Shown: positions 55,362-64,000, counted from the first letter of the stretch. The stretch: 64,000 nt of DNA from Candidatus Thiodiazotropha sp. (ex Monitilora ramsayi) (GCA_025655575.1 JAHXIP010000003.1:217649-281648), one strand, 5' to 3'. Program-made: numbers and translations. Notes: a model not told the origin generated them from the letters alone.

Positions 55362-56145
55362 GGGACCCACCCTTTAACCGCTCTCCTGCTGCCTTGAAAG
55401 CCGGCGCCTGGTTGACAATAAAATGGAAACGTCTGGCTAATGCCTGCCGGTCGAGTCCCAGTTGGCTGAAGCGTTGCAGCAGAGATGCATCGTTAACCTG
55501 TTCCGCCGGACCGTAGCAGCCGTAACATCCCCTGCCCGCCGCAGGACACAGGGCGCCACATCCCGCGCGGGTCACCGGCCCCATGCAAGGTTCGCCCAGG
55601 CTTACCAATGTGCAGATCAGTCCCTTGCGTTTGCACTCCATGCAGACCGGTTGCAACTCCTCCCGGGGTCTCACACCACTGAGCAGGTCACGCAACAGAC
55701 CGATGACTTGCCTGGAGTTGATCGGACAGCCCTGCAGCTCCCAATCGACCTTCACGTAATCAGCAATCGCGTTTGAAGTCTGCAACGTCTCGATCTGATC
55801 AGGTTCGGTATAGACAGCCGACATCCAGTCGTTCCGATTCGCGAAATTTGCCAGCGCCTGGACACCACCGGCTGTCGCACAGGCACCGACAGTCACCAGA
55901 ATTTCACTGTTCTCTCTCACCTGTTGAATACGCTGAACATCCTCCGGTGTCGAGATACTGCCCTCCACCAGGGAGATATCGACCTTGGCTGCCGGATCAC
56001 TCGGCCCTGCCTCGGCAAAGTGGACAATATCCACCAGTGCCGGCAATTGCAGTAGAGGCTCACCCAAATTCAGTAGTGCCAGTTGGCAGCCATCGCAGGA
56101 GCTGAATTTATGTACAGCCAATTTTGGTTTTTGCCTGCTCATCAT
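55345..56145 (-). CDS. hydD: NiFe hydrogenase small (delta) subunit, group 3b
   Basis: Iron-sulfur subunit of 266 residues that carries electrons from the NiFe site. The proximal cluster ligands are in FSSCDGCQLALL, GACATAGGVQAL and WELQGCPINSRQ; two more clusters are in CMECKRKGLICTLVSLGEPC and AGCGALCPAAGRGCYGCYGP. All expected Cys are present. No Tat signal, consistent with a cytoplasmic enzyme. ATG 56145 or 56142. Confidence 0.94.
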   Translation of the reverse strand: MMSRQKPKLAVHKFSSCDGCQLALLNLGEPLLQLPALVDIVHFAEAGPSDPAAKVDISLVEGSISTPEDVQRIQQVRENSEILVTVGACATAGGVQALANFANRNDWMSAVYTEPDQIETLQTSNAIADYVKVDWELQGCPINSRQVIGLLRDLLSGVRPREELQPVCMECKRKGLICTLVSLGEPCMGPVTRAGCGALCPAAGRGCYGCYGPAEQVNDASLLQRFSQLGLDRQALARRFHFIVNQAPAFKAAGERLKGGSHDRNA

Positions 56146-56210
56146 TTAGTCCCAATCATTTCAAACTTACGCTGCTGCCTGGTGCATGGATTCACTCAAA
56201 ACTCAGCAAG

Positions 56211-57044
56211 TCAGAACCCCTTTGCACCAAAAAAATCGGCCAGCTCGTCATAGCAGAAAACCGGACCGTCCTGACAGACGGTTTTCGGTCCGATCTGACA
56301 GTGTCCGCATTGACCGATACCACATTGCATATTCCGCTCCATGCTGAACCAGATATCCCCATCCTGTACGCCCTTCTCCCTGAGGTTGGCGACCGCCGCC
56401 AGCATCATCAATTCCGGGCCACAGAGCAGTGCCACGGTGCGCTGCGGCCGCAAAGGCAATTGCGCAATCAGCTCGGTCACCATACCCTGCTGGCCCTGCC
56501 AGGATTGGGTAGCCACATCCGCCGCCAGTAACACTCGGACATCTCTCTCGGCCGACCAGACACTGTATTGCTCCTTCCAGATCAGGTCGTCGGCATGTTT
56601 TACCCCCTGCAGAATGGAGATACGGCCATAATCATCCCGCCGGCGCATCAGATAACGGATAACCGACACCAGTGGCGCACAACCGAGCCCACCGGTAATC
56701 AATAAGACATCCCGGCCTTTGATCTGCTCCATCGGCCAACCGCGACCGAAAGGACCTCGAATACCGACGTGATCTCCCGGTTGCAGTTTAGACATCCCTT
56801 CCGAGACCCGGCCGACCACACGGATGGTGTGATCGAAAAAATGGCTGTCGAGGGGATCATTGACGATGGAGATAGCTATCTCGCCGATACCAAACAGGGT
56901 CACCATATTGAACTGGCCCGGATCGAACTCGAAGGCATCCTGCACACGGGTATCTTCATACTGTAGTCGCAGTGTGAAAATGGTGGGTGATTCCTGCACA
57001 CGCTGATCGATCACCGCCACATGCGGAACATGGGGATCAAACAT
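56211..57044 (-). CDS. hydG: Hydrogenase gamma subunit (FAD/NAD(P)-binding)
   Basis: Ferredoxin-NADP reductase-like subunit of 277 residues from ATG 57044; the frame to 57071 would lengthen it inside hydB. It has the FAD fold (FDPGQFNMVTLFGIGEIAISI; RVVGRVSEGMSKLQPGDHVGIRGPFGRGW), the NAD(P) part (VLLITGGLGCAPLVSVIRYLM; LLCGPELMMLAAVANL) and a C-terminal 2Fe-2S/Cys patch (MERNMQCGIGQCGHCQIG, later VCQDGPVFCYDEL). It transfers electrons between NAD(P)H and the iron-sulfur chain. Overlaps hydB by 8 nt. Confidence 0.94.
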   Translation of the reverse strand: MFDPHVPHVAVIDQRVQESPTIFTLRLQYEDTRVQDAFEFDPGQFNMVTLFGIGEIAISIVNDPLDSHFFDHTIRVVGRVSEGMSKLQPGDHVGIRGPFGRGWPMEQIKGRDVLLITGGLGCAPLVSVIRYLMRRRDDYGRISILQGVKHADDLIWKEQYSVWSAERDVRVLLAADVATQSWQGQQGMVTELIAQLPLRPQRTVALLCGPELMMLAAVANLREKGVQDGDIWFSMERNMQCGIGQCGHCQIGPKTVCQDGPVFCYDELADFFGAKGF

Positions 57045-58167
57045 CGAGACTGCCCTCCTCCAGCACTGCAACCGTCTCCGCAGTCAGATCGATGCCGACC
57101 GGACACCAGGTGATACACCTGCCACAACCGATACAGCCGATACGTCCCTGCTGGGATTGCCAGCCGGCTAACTTATGGGTCAGCCACTGCCGGTAGCGCT
57201 GCTTGATTGTAGACCTGACCTGGAATTGCCCCATACTGCTGTGGGTGGAACTGAAACAGGAATCCCACTGCCGGATCATCTGTGCTGTCTCTCCATCCAG
57301 GGACATCTCATGTGACGCCTCATAGCAGAAGCAAGTCGGACAGACCGCAGTGCAGTTCCCGCAGGAGAGACAGCGCTCCGCCACATTATCCCAATGCACG
57401 TGCTCAAGACGTTTGTAGAGCAGCAACAGTTCATCGCTATCGGGCAGGCTACGTTGCTGGGCCAGCGAGGCTTGTGTTGTTGATTGCAGCATGGTCTCCA
57501 ACTGAGCATCGCTGGCAGGTAGCAGGTCCAATTGATCGATGACTGTCCGGCCCTTGTCACTCTCCCGCCAGATAAGGAATCCCTCATCCAACTCCGCCAT
57601 ACCGATATCGTATCCTCCGTCCAGCGCCGGTCCGTCACCGGTGGAGGCACAGAAACAGGTAGCCGCCGATCGAGCACAATCGACACCGATCAGCAACAAG
57701 CTCTCCCGCCGCTGCCGGTAGTGAGGGTCCGGGTCAGACCCCGACAGGAAGTGTCGATCCTGAATAGCAAGCGCAGCCAAATCGCAGGCCCTCACGCCAA
57801 TGACTGCGGTCGGTTCGATGCTCGGTGGTACCGGGTTGAAGGCAGGCGGTTTGGACTGCTCCGTCCAGAGCACCTCGCGCGGAGAAAAACATAAGGGTTT
57901 GAGCCCCTGTGGCCCATGGTTCCAGTCGAACTGACGTTGATTATCACCCTGTTCAAGCCGATAGTGCCCAGGCTGCTGATCGTTACTGACACCACGAGGT
58001 AATTGATCCGCTGTGCTGAGCGTATCGAACTGTATAGCGCCGTCCCTGACCACAGGTCCGAGTATCTGATAACCCAGCTGTGACAAAACGATAAAAAACT
58101 TCTGTAATGCATCCCTGGTCAGGAAACCCGGACGCCGGCTGACTACCTGTGGATCTTGAGAGTTCAC
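57037..58167 (-). CDS. hydB: Hydrogenase beta subunit (4Fe-4S, sulfite-reductase-A-like)
   Basis: A 376-residue iron-sulfur subunit linking the gamma subunit to the hydrogenase dimer. Two cluster motifs are near the C-terminus: CLSCGNCTAVCPTCFCYEA and CIGCGRCITWCPVGIDL. The preceding 230 residues match the AsrA/HydB-type region (VIGVRACDLAALAIQDRHFL, GVDCARSAATCFCASTGDGP). GTG 58167 is the start, preceded by AAGGAA; no ATG occurs nearby. First gene of the hydrogenase operon, and divergent from nifJ. Confidence 0.94.
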   Translation of the reverse strand: MNSQDPQVVSRRPGFLTRDALQKFFIVLSQLGYQILGPVVRDGAIQFDTLSTADQLPRGVSNDQQPGHYRLEQGDNQRQFDWNHGPQGLKPLCFSPREVLWTEQSKPPAFNPVPPSIEPTAVIGVRACDLAALAIQDRHFLSGSDPDPHYRQRRESLLLIGVDCARSAATCFCASTGDGPALDGGYDIGMAELDEGFLIWRESDKGRTVIDQLDLLPASDAQLETMLQSTTQASLAQQRSLPDSDELLLLYKRLEHVHWDNVAERCLSCGNCTAVCPTCFCYEASHEMSLDGETAQMIRQWDSCFSSTHSSMGQFQVRSTIKQRYRQWLTHKLAGWQSQQGRIGCIGCGRCITWCPVGIDLTAETVAVLEEGSLDV

Positions 58168-58330
58168 ACCATTTCCTTGAGCCTGTCACTTGGTCATCGA
58201 TGGGATAAAGCGTAGAGTAAATCGTCAGTTACCAAAATTGACCACGTCTCCCATTGAATGACATCGTCTGATTAATTCTAGCCAAGGAGAAAAATATTTA
58301 TGTGTCAAAACAGACAAACCGGCAACTATT

Positions 58331-58344
58331 TTGATACCCATCAA
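58331..58344. promoter_or_regulatory. FNR/ANR-type binding site
   Basis: TTGAT-ACCC-ATCAA is a perfect dyad matching the FNR/ANR consensus TTGATNNNNATCAA. Its centre (58337.5) is 96 bp before the nifJ ATG and about 170 bp before the hydB start, in the 266-bp region between the two divergent genes. A class II promoter with the box near -41 would start near 58379 for nifJ. Both directions are plausible. Confidence 0.85.
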
Positions 58345-58433
58345 AAGTCAGCTGCCGATTCACAGTGAAATACCTGCTATACCTTGTCACAACATAGAAC
58401 CACGATCACACATACCGACCGGGAATTCAGTAT

Positions 58434-61400
58434 ATGTCTCAGAAAATGGTCACCATCGACGGCAATGAAGCCGCCGCACATATTGCACACCTTACCAATG
58501 AGGTTATTGCCATCTACCCCATTACTCCCGCCTCACCCATGGGGGAGTGGTCCGATGAGTGGTCCGCCAAAGGTATCAAGAATATCTGGGGCACAGTACC
58601 TGATGTGATCGAGATGCAGAGTGAAGCAGGTGCCGCCGGGGCCGTGCACGGGGCATTGCAGGCGGGTTCACTCTCCACGTCTTTTACCGCCTCTCAAGGC
58701 CTGTTGTTGATGATACCCAATATGTACAAGATCGCCGGTGAACTGACCCCGACGGTGTTACATGTCTCGGCGCGCTCCCTGGCTGCTCAGGCCCTCTCTA
58801 TTTTCGGCGACCACAGCGACGTGATGGCCTGTCGCGCTACCGGCTACGCCATGCTCTGCTCTGCCAGCGTGCAGGAGGTGGCCGACTTCGCCCTGATCTC
58901 ACAAGCAGCCACCCTTGAGAGTCGAATACCCTATCTCCATTTCTTCGATGGCTTTCGCACCTCCCATGAGGTCAACAAGATCAACCTGCCAGAAGGCGAC
59001 ACCATCCGAGCAATGATCGACGAGGAGAGGGTTACCGCTCACCGCGAGCGGGCGCTCTCTCCCGACCACCCGGTGATCCGCGGCACCTCGCAAAATCCGG
59101 ATGTCTATTTTCAGGGACGCGAAACGGTCAACCCATTCTATGCCAAAGCACCGGCGATACTGCAGGCGGCCATGGACCGGTTCGCCCGCCTCACCGGGCG
59201 GCGCTATAGCCTGTTTGAAACTATCGGTGCGGAGCAGCCGGAGCGATTGATCATGCTGATGGGCTCCGGTATAGGCGCCGCCCAGGAAACGGTTGAGCAT
59301 CTGGTCGCCTCGGGCGAGAAGCTGGGCATGGTCAAGGTACGCCTGTTCCGTCCCTTTGATAGCGAAGGGTTTCTGGCAGCCGTACCCGATTCCGTGCAAA
59401 AGATCGCCGTACTCGATCGCACCAAGGAGCCGGGCGCCGACGGTGAGCCACTCTACAAGGATGTCTTGGGGGCATTTGCTCAGGCCTACAACGACGGTCG
59501 ACGTACCCATCTGCCACGCATCGTTGGTGGACGTTATGGACTCTCCTCCAAAGAGTTCACCCCAGCGATGGTGAAGGGCATCTTCGACGAACTGAACAAA
59601 GAAGCACCCAAAAACCCCTTCACCGTTGGCATCATCGATGATCTGAGCAAGACCAGTCTGCCCTGGGACAGCAGTTTTCGACCTGCCGCCACCCAGGGAG
59701 TCACCGCCTGTCTCTTCTACGGCCTGGGCGCCGACGGTACGGTTTCCGCCAATAAAAACTCCATCAAGATCATCGGCGAACAGACGGAAAACCATGCTCA
59801 GGGCTATTTCCAGTATGACTCAAAAAAATCTGGGGCAGTGACCGTCTCTCACCTGCGATTCGGTCCCGATCCAATCAATAGCACCTACCTGATCGACGAT
59901 GATGAAGCGAGCTTCGTTGCCTGTCACCAGCCCATCTTTCTCGGCCGCTATGAGATGCTCGACAAGGCAAAACCGGGTGGTGTGTTTCTACTCAATACCA
60001 GCGCCCAACCGGAACAGGTATGGGACAGCCTGCCGGGAGAGATGCAGCAGCAGATGATCGAGAAAGCATTGAGTTTCTATGTCATCGATGCTTATAAAAT
60101 AGCAGACGAAACCGGTATGGGCCGACGCATCAACACCATCATGCAGACCTGCTTCTTCGCCATTTCCGGCCTGCTGGAGCAGAACAAGGCTATCGAACTC
60201 ATCAAGGACGCGGTGAAAAAGAGCTACGGCAGAAAAGGCGCCCGACTGTTGGAGCGTAACTATGCCGCTATCGATGCTGCATTGGCCGGTCTGCATCAGG
60301 TTCCGCTCCCCCAGACAATCACACGGGAAGTGCAACCGAATAAGTCTGTCGTGCCTGACAGCGCGCCCGCCTTTGTTCAGCAGGTCACCTCGCTCATCAT
60401 TGCCGGCAAGGGAGACTATATTCCCGTCAGTCTGATGCCGTCTGATGGCACCTGGCCCCTGGGCACCACTGCCTACGAGAAGCGCAACATCGCCCTGCAG
60501 CTGCCCAAATGGGAGATGGATATCTGCACCCACTGCGGCAAGTGTCCGCTGGTCTGCCCCCATGCCGCCATCCGCTCCAAGCTCTTCCCCGAGGCCCTGA
60601 CCAAGAACGCCCCGGACAGTTTCCTGCACACCCAAGTCAAAGGGGGTAAGGATTTCGAACCCGGCACCCACATCAGCTATCAGGTGGCGCCGGATGACTG
60701 CACCGGTTGCGGTCTCTGTGTGGAAATCTGTCCGATCAGGGATAAAAAGAATCCACAACGCAAAGCGCTCAACATGGTGGATGATGAGCAATACCACCAA
60801 CAGGAGCGTATCAATTGGGACTATTTCCTCGGCCTGCCTGAGTATGATCGCACCCGTTTGAAGGAGACGACACTCAAAGGCGCCATGGTGATGCAACCCC
60901 TGTTCGAGTTCTCCGGTGCCTGTGTCGGCTGTGGTGAGACCCCTTATATCAAACTGGCCACTCAACTGTTCGGTGATCGCATGCTGATCGCCAATGCCAC
61001 CGGTTGCTCATCGATCTATGGCGGCAATCTCCCCACCACGCCTTACACCACCAACCCGGAAGGGCGTGGACCAACCTGGTCCAACTCCCTGTTCGAGGAC
61101 AATGCCGAGTTCGGCCTGGGTATGCGGATCGCCATCGACCAGCAGAGAGACCATGCCAGAGAGCTGGTTACTGCGATGACTGATCAACTGGGTGGTGAGT
61201 TTACTGAGGCACTACTCAATGCCGATCAGCACAGCGAGGCTGCCATCTTTGAACAGCGCGAACGAATCGAAATGCTGAAGGAGAAACTGGGTCAGATCGA
61301 GACACCCCAAGCCAGCAGTCTGCTTGCAGTCGCCGACACCCTGGCTAAGAAAAGTGTCTGGCTGGTAGGTGGCGATGGCTGGGCCTACGACATCGGATAC

Positions 61401-62012
61401 GGCGGCGTTGATCATGTGCTTGCTTCCGGTCGTAACGTCAACATCCTGCTGCTCGACACCGAAACCTACTCCAACACCGGTGGCCAGACCTCCAAGGCCA
61501 CCCCATTGGGTGCAGTGGCCAAATTCTCAGCCGGTGGTAAACCCACCAACAAAAAAGATATCGCGTTGATGGCCATGGCCTATGGCAATGTCTACGTGGC
61601 CCAGGTCGCCTTTGGTGCAAAGGATGTGCAAACCCTGCGAATTTTTCTAGAAGCCGAGTCTTACGACGGTCCCTCTCTGATCATCTGCTACTCCCCCTGT
61701 ATCGCCCATGGCGTCGACCTGTCGAACAACATCAGACAACAGGAACTGGCCGTCGACTCGGGCCACTGGCCCTTGTTCCGCTACGACCCGCGTCGCAGTG
61801 AAAAGGGAGAGAACCCCTTGAAGATGGATTCGAAAGAACCCTCCATACCCTACCGGGATTTTGCCACTACGGAGACCCGCTTCAGTGTATTGGAACGAAC
61901 CCACCCTGAGGCATCCGAGCACTTCCTGCGTCAGGCACAACAGCAGATCAAGACCCGCTATCAGCTCTATGAACAGCTGGCGAAGTTGGCAACGGAGGAG
62001 ACCGAGGGGTAG
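58434..62012 (+). CDS. nifJ: Pyruvate:ferredoxin (flavodoxin) oxidoreductase
   Basis: Single-chain POR of 1192 residues joining pyruvate, CoA and two ferredoxin to acetyl-CoA and CO2. Domains in order: I (PITPASPMGEWSDEW, TSFTASQGLLLMIPNMYKIAGEL), III/II, the CoA-type middle region, two 4Fe-4S clusters (CTHCGKCPLVCPHAAIRSK and CTGCGLCVEICPIRDKKNP), the proximal-cluster CVGCGETPYIK with NATGCSSIYGGNLPTTPY, and the TPP domain (GGDGWAYDIGYGGVDHVLASG). Oxygen-protecting C-terminal extension appears short. Complete. Works anaerobically, often with hydrogenase and ferredoxin; the FNR-type site upstream supports this. Confidence 0.96.
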   Translation: MSQKMVTIDGNEAAAHIAHLTNEVIAIYPITPASPMGEWSDEWSAKGIKNIWGTVPDVIEMQSEAGAAGAVHGALQAGSLSTSFTASQGLLLMIPNMYKIAGELTPTVLHVSARSLAAQALSIFGDHSDVMACRATGYAMLCSASVQEVADFALISQAATLESRIPYLHFFDGFRTSHEVNKINLPEGDTIRAMIDEERVTAHRERALSPDHPVIRGTSQNPDVYFQGRETVNPFYAKAPAILQAAMDRFARLTGRRYSLFETIGAEQPERLIMLMGSGIGAAQETVEHLVASGEKLGMVKVRLFRPFDSEGFLAAVPDSVQKIAVLDRTKEPGADGEPLYKDVLGAFAQAYNDGRRTHLPRIVGGRYGLSSKEFTPAMVKGIFDELNKEAPKNPFTVGIIDDLSKTSLPWDSSFRPAATQGVTACLFYGLGADGTVSANKNSIKIIGEQTENHAQGYFQYDSKKSGAVTVSHLRFGPDPINSTYLIDDDEASFVACHQPIFLGRYEMLDKAKPGGVFLLNTSAQPEQVWDSLPGEMQQQMIEKALSFYVIDAYKIADETGMGRRINTIMQTCFFAISGLLEQNKAIELIKDAVKKSYGRKGARLLERNYAAIDAALAGLHQVPLPQTITREVQPNKSVVPDSAPAFVQQVTSLIIAGKGDYIPVSLMPSDGTWPLGTTAYEKRNIALQLPKWEMDICTHCGKCPLVCPHAAIRSKLFPEALTKNAPDSFLHTQVKGGKDFEPGTHISYQVAPDDCTGCGLCVEICPIRDKKNPQRKALNMVDDEQYHQQERINWDYFLGLPEYDRTRLKETTLKGAMVMQPLFEFSGACVGCGETPYIKLATQLFGDRMLIANATGCSSIYGGNLPTTPYTTNPEGRGPTWSNSLFEDNAEFGLGMRIAIDQQRDHARELVTAMTDQLGGEFTEALLNADQHSEAAIFEQRERIEMLKEKLGQIETPQASSLLAVADTLAKKSVWLVGGDGWAYDIGYGGVDHVLASGRNVNILLLDTETYSNTGGQTSKATPLGAVAKFSAGGKPTNKKDIALMAMAYGNVYVAQVAFGAKDVQTLRIFLEAESYDGPSLIICYSPCIAHGVDLSNNIRQQELAVDSGHWPLFRYDPRRSEKGENPLKMDSKEPSIPYRDFATTETRFSVLERTHPEASEHFLRQAQQQIKTRYQLYEQLAKLATEETEG

Positions 62013-62033
62013 CTTTTGAGTTTTGAGTTTTCG
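62013..62033. repeat. AT-rich short repeat after nifJ
   Basis: CTTTTGAGTTTTGAGTTTTCG begins right after the nifJ stop (TAG 62010-62012). The same TTTTGAGTTATGAGTTTTGA-type phrase is found at 30588 and, inverted, at 63831. Confidence 0.5.
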
Positions 62034-62075
62034 TAAGTATATGATTTGTGTTGTGTCAGTTGTTCACCAGCGCTA

Positions 62076-62846
62076 TCAAGCGTAAACATCGAAGAAGAAG
62101 TAAATCGTAATGCCGCTACTGACGACAATGACGAAGGCGCTGACATAGGCTTGAGGGAGTTGGCGGGAATAGTGAGCGGCCACATAACCGCCGGCTAAAG
62201 TCCCAAGCAGGACAACAACACCTTCATACCAGGCTATCGCGCCATTGTAGATAAACAGAATAATGGCTGTCAGTGAAACAACAGAAGAAACGAGCAGTTT
62301 CAGACCGTTCATCTCATTGATATTGGAATACCCCGCCAGCGCCAAATAGCTGAGAATAATGATTCCCAAACCCGCATTGAAGAATCCACCATAAACACAT
62401 ACCCCCAACAACATCAATAACAACAATACACTTCCAACAGATGAGGCATGCCTGTGATGGGATGCTAATTGTCTTACTATGCGATTAATATCACGACCAA
62501 AAACAAAGAGAACGGTTGCGAATAGAAGCAACCAGGGAATAGCTTCCCGAAAAAGAGATTCCGGTGTCTGCAGTAACAACAAGGCACCCAGACCTCCACC
62601 GATAAGACTCACAAATACAAGTCGCGGCAAGGCTGCTTTGTGAACATATAAATCCTTTCGAAATGCATAAGCACCACTCAGGTAACCAGCACAGGAGGCG
62701 AAGGTGTTGGTCGCATTGGCACTGATCGGCGTGACACCAACAAAAAGCAGTGCCGGGAAAGTGATAAAACTGCCACCACCAGCAATTGAGTTAAAAACAC
62801 CACCCAAAAAACCCGCACCAAATAGAAACAGCAATTGAAATGTCAT
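62076..62846 (-). CDS. TSUP-family (TauE/SafE) membrane permease
   Basis: A 256-residue sulfite/sulfonate/organic-acid-type permease with about eight transmembrane helices in two similar halves; each half opens with a G-G motif: GAGFLGGVFNSIAGGGSFITFPALLFVGV and VCVYGGFFNAGLGIIILSYLALAG. ATG 62846 chosen (GTG 62852 possible). Members export sulfite, sulfoacetate or other C2-C3 anions; no linked gene reveals the substrate. Convergent with nifJ and separated from it by the AT-rich repeat. Confidence 0.9.
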   Translation of the reverse strand: MTFQLLFLFGAGFLGGVFNSIAGGGSFITFPALLFVGVTPISANATNTFASCAGYLSGAYAFRKDLYVHKAALPRLVFVSLIGGGLGALLLLQTPESLFREAIPWLLLFATVLFVFGRDINRIVRQLASHHRHASSVGSVLLLLMLLGVCVYGGFFNAGLGIIILSYLALAGYSNINEMNGLKLLVSSVVSLTAIILFIYNGAIAWYEGVVVLLGTLAGGYVAAHYSRQLPQAYVSAFVIVVSSGITIYFFFDVYA

Positions 62847-62945
62847 AGCCACTCGATTGCATGGGAATGAAGCATTGACTGTAACCGAATAGCTTTGTCT
62901 TTAGTAGATTGACTGTACAGGCTCGGGAATGGTTTCCGGTCGATC

Positions 62946-63779
62946 TCAATTCTCTTTACTCAGTGCCGGTTCTACCCCGGCTTTCCCAGAACGCCATTCC
63001 GAGACAACCCAGTTGATACCCTCGATCACTCTCTCAGGTTCCTGTTTGTGAACATAGTGCCCCGCATGCTCGGCGATCAGATGCTGACTCCGGCCACTCA
63101 GCTCAGATAGTCCGATCTGCATTTCCATCCACAGTGCATGAAGAGCGTCTGATTCCATTCCCTCGTCCGGCGCCCTGCTGACTACCACCAGGGGTGTATC
63201 ACCGATGGTAGCAGGCATCCATGATTGCTGCGCATCATCGTATTCACGACGCACATGGGAAGGCAACAGAGCATAGAGCACTGTAGGAAGCGAACAGTTG
63301 GAAAGGTCTTGTTCAAGACAGGTTTGGGTCATCATTGGATGACGAGAATCTATGAGTACCACACCTGCCACCTCATCAGGATAGCGTTCGATATAATTGA
63401 GCATATAGAGCCCTCCCAGTGAGTGTCCCACCAGCAGGTAAGGCGGATGATTGCCCGAACGCCTCAATAGCAGACGAAGGTCATCCACAATCTGTTCCGG
63501 TGTACGCGGTCTCTCTGTTGCGCTGCTGGGAAGATATCCGGGCCGACTGTAGGCAAAGACTTTTGCAATCGATGACAGCGCTTCAAAGATCCCGTCCCAA
63601 CTCCCCATGCCGTCACCCAAACCCGCTTCCAGTACAATCGTCAACGGTCCCTCTCCAAGCGTGGCATAAGCAATCTGTCCATTATCGATCTCCATACGCT
63701 GGCTGTGACGTAGTGTCGTACAAGCCGTCACCAGGCAACTGCAAACCAGCAATATCATCATGCTTTTCAGTATTTGCAT
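62946..63779 (-). CDS. Alpha/beta-hydrolase lipoprotein
   Basis: A 277-residue hydrolase with a lipobox (LVCSCLVTAC) so probably anchored to a membrane. Catalytic residues: nucleophile Ser in LLVGHSLGGLYMLNYIERYP, oxyanion-type LEAGLGDGMGSWDGIFE, and His in LIAEHAGHYVHKQEP; acid residue is probably the Asp of VLIDSRHP or the one in SRAPDEGME. Substrate unknown; the esterase-like fold fits short-chain ester or lactone hydrolysis. ATG 63779; 74 bp from the permease remnant. Confidence 0.85.
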   Translation of the reverse strand: MQILKSMMILLVCSCLVTACTTLRHSQRMEIDNGQIAYATLGEGPLTIVLEAGLGDGMGSWDGIFEALSSIAKVFAYSRPGYLPSSATERPRTPEQIVDDLRLLLRRSGNHPPYLLVGHSLGGLYMLNYIERYPDEVAGVVLIDSRHPMMTQTCLEQDLSNCSLPTVLYALLPSHVRREYDDAQQSWMPATIGDTPLVVVSRAPDEGMESDALHALWMEMQIGLSELSGRSQHLIAEHAGHYVHKQEPERVIEGINWVVSEWRSGKAGVEPALSKEN

Positions 63780-63830
63780 CTTCGTCCCATCCTCAAATTA
63801 TTGGGTCCGACACCCGTCACACCCATTCAA

Positions 63831-63857
63831 ATCAAAACTCATAACTCAAAATCTCAA
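63831..63857. repeat. AT-rich short repeat after permease gene
   Basis: ATCAAAACTCATAACTCAAA is the complement of the TTTTGAGTT-type repeat seen after ntpI and nifJ; it lies at the stop codon (63854-63856) of the minus-strand permease gene. Confidence 0.5.
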
Positions 63858-64000
63858 TCCCGCCTTAACGCTTCCACCGGTAAAAAACCAGCCGCCCGAC
63901 GTGCCGGGTAATACCCGGATGCCAATCCCACCAAGACAGAGACGACCAATCCGATGAGAACACCTTCGGTTGTGGGTATCAGTGGAAATCCAGTCACCAG
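63854..64000 (-). CDS. MacB/FtsX-type ABC permease, 3' end only
   Basis: The last 48 codons of a minus-strand gene whose start lies beyond the window. The product ends VGLASGYYPARRAAGFLPVEALRRD and is preceded by the last transmembrane helix (GVLIGLVVSVLVGLASG). This GxxPAxRAAxxxPVEALRxD ending is diagnostic of MacB/FtsX-family permeases of lipoprotein or macrolide-type exporters. The open reading frame of this 147-bp piece is shorter than normal gene-finder limits. Confidence 0.85.
   Translation of the reverse strand: MVTGFPLIPTTEGVLIGLVVSVLVGLASGYYPARRAAGFLPVEALRRD

Noticed and set aside
58899..59795. 298-codon open frame antisense to nifJ
   Set aside because: Same reasoning; no ribosome-binding site and no family resemblance.
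59988..60965. 325-codon open frame antisense to nifJ
   Set aside because: Complement of a strongly conserved coding region; composition follows the codon periodicity of nifJ and the product has no recognisable features.

Overview
The window reads as ordinary gammaproteobacterial chromosome (GC roughly mid-50s in the core genes) carrying several AT-rich accessory patches. Group 3b NiFe hydrogenase, pyruvate:ferredoxin oxidoreductase, a complete V/A-type ATPase, GTP-dependent PEP carboxykinase, an eight-haem cytochrome c and PEP-CTERM proteins together suggest a facultatively anaerobic, probably sulfur-oxidising member of the Chromatiales/Sedimenticolaceae type. That placement is inference from gene content; no 16S rRNA gene, tRNA or other taxonomic marker is present.

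Layout. 1-2.5 kb: 3' part of a GGDEF-EAL gene and xseA. 2.6-3.9 kb: AT-rich island with two unrecognised genes separated by an integron attC-like palindrome. 3.9-14.3 kb: copper/silver export cluster (Cys/His-rich secreted protein, CusC-, CusB-, CusA- and CusF-like genes), a convergent OmpR/EnvZ-type two-component pair, then a small secreted protein and a DUF4405 membrane protein. 14.4-17.4 kb: an unusual membrane protein ending in a gamma-glutamylcyclotransferase-like domain, and a PEP-CTERM protein. 17.5-26.8 kb: housekeeping genes (aldehyde dehydrogenase, DUF1841, DUF302, nth, pckG, hemH, GBBH-like/DUF971, HIT). 27.0-36.0 kb: V/A-type ATPase operon G-C-I-K-F-E-A-B-D, invaded by a 264-bp inverted-repeat element between G and C and by an AT-rich foldback repeat between I and K. 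36-41.4 kb: a broken receiver-hemerythrin gene, a second PEP-CTERM protein, a winged-helix/TPR regulator, a methyltransferase and an OsmC protein. 41.6-48.7 kb: a scrambled accessory region with a reciprocally decayed duplication of a metallochaperone/SnoaL unit, a second TA-flanked MITE-like element, a three-gene redox module (flavin/2Fe-2S reductase, membrane cytochrome-b-like protein, octahaem cytochrome c), small membrane or secreted proteins and a haloacid dehalogenase. 48.7-58.2 kb, all on the minus strand: hydBGDA hydrogenase, its maturation protease, a Ser/Thr kinase-HDOD-GAF protein and a full c-di-GMP protein. 58.4-62.0 kb: divergent nifJ. 62-64 kb: TSUP transporter, alpha/beta-hydrolase lipoprotein and the 3' end of a MacB/FtsX-type permease.

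How the genes fit together. The copper genes form a periplasm-to-outside efflux system with their own sensor. Hydrogenase and pyruvate:ferredoxin oxidoreductase are divergently transcribed from one 266-bp region that contains a perfect FNR/ANR-type half-site pair, so both are probably induced without oxygen; the kinase-HDOD and c-di-GMP genes follow the hydrogenase on the same strand and may link H2 metabolism to signalling. The most unusual items are the membrane/cyclotransferase fusion, the two TA-flanked foldback elements (each overlapping the stop codon of a neighbouring gene), the reciprocal decay of the metallochaperone/SnoaL duplication, the octahaem redox trio and the attC-like cassette island.
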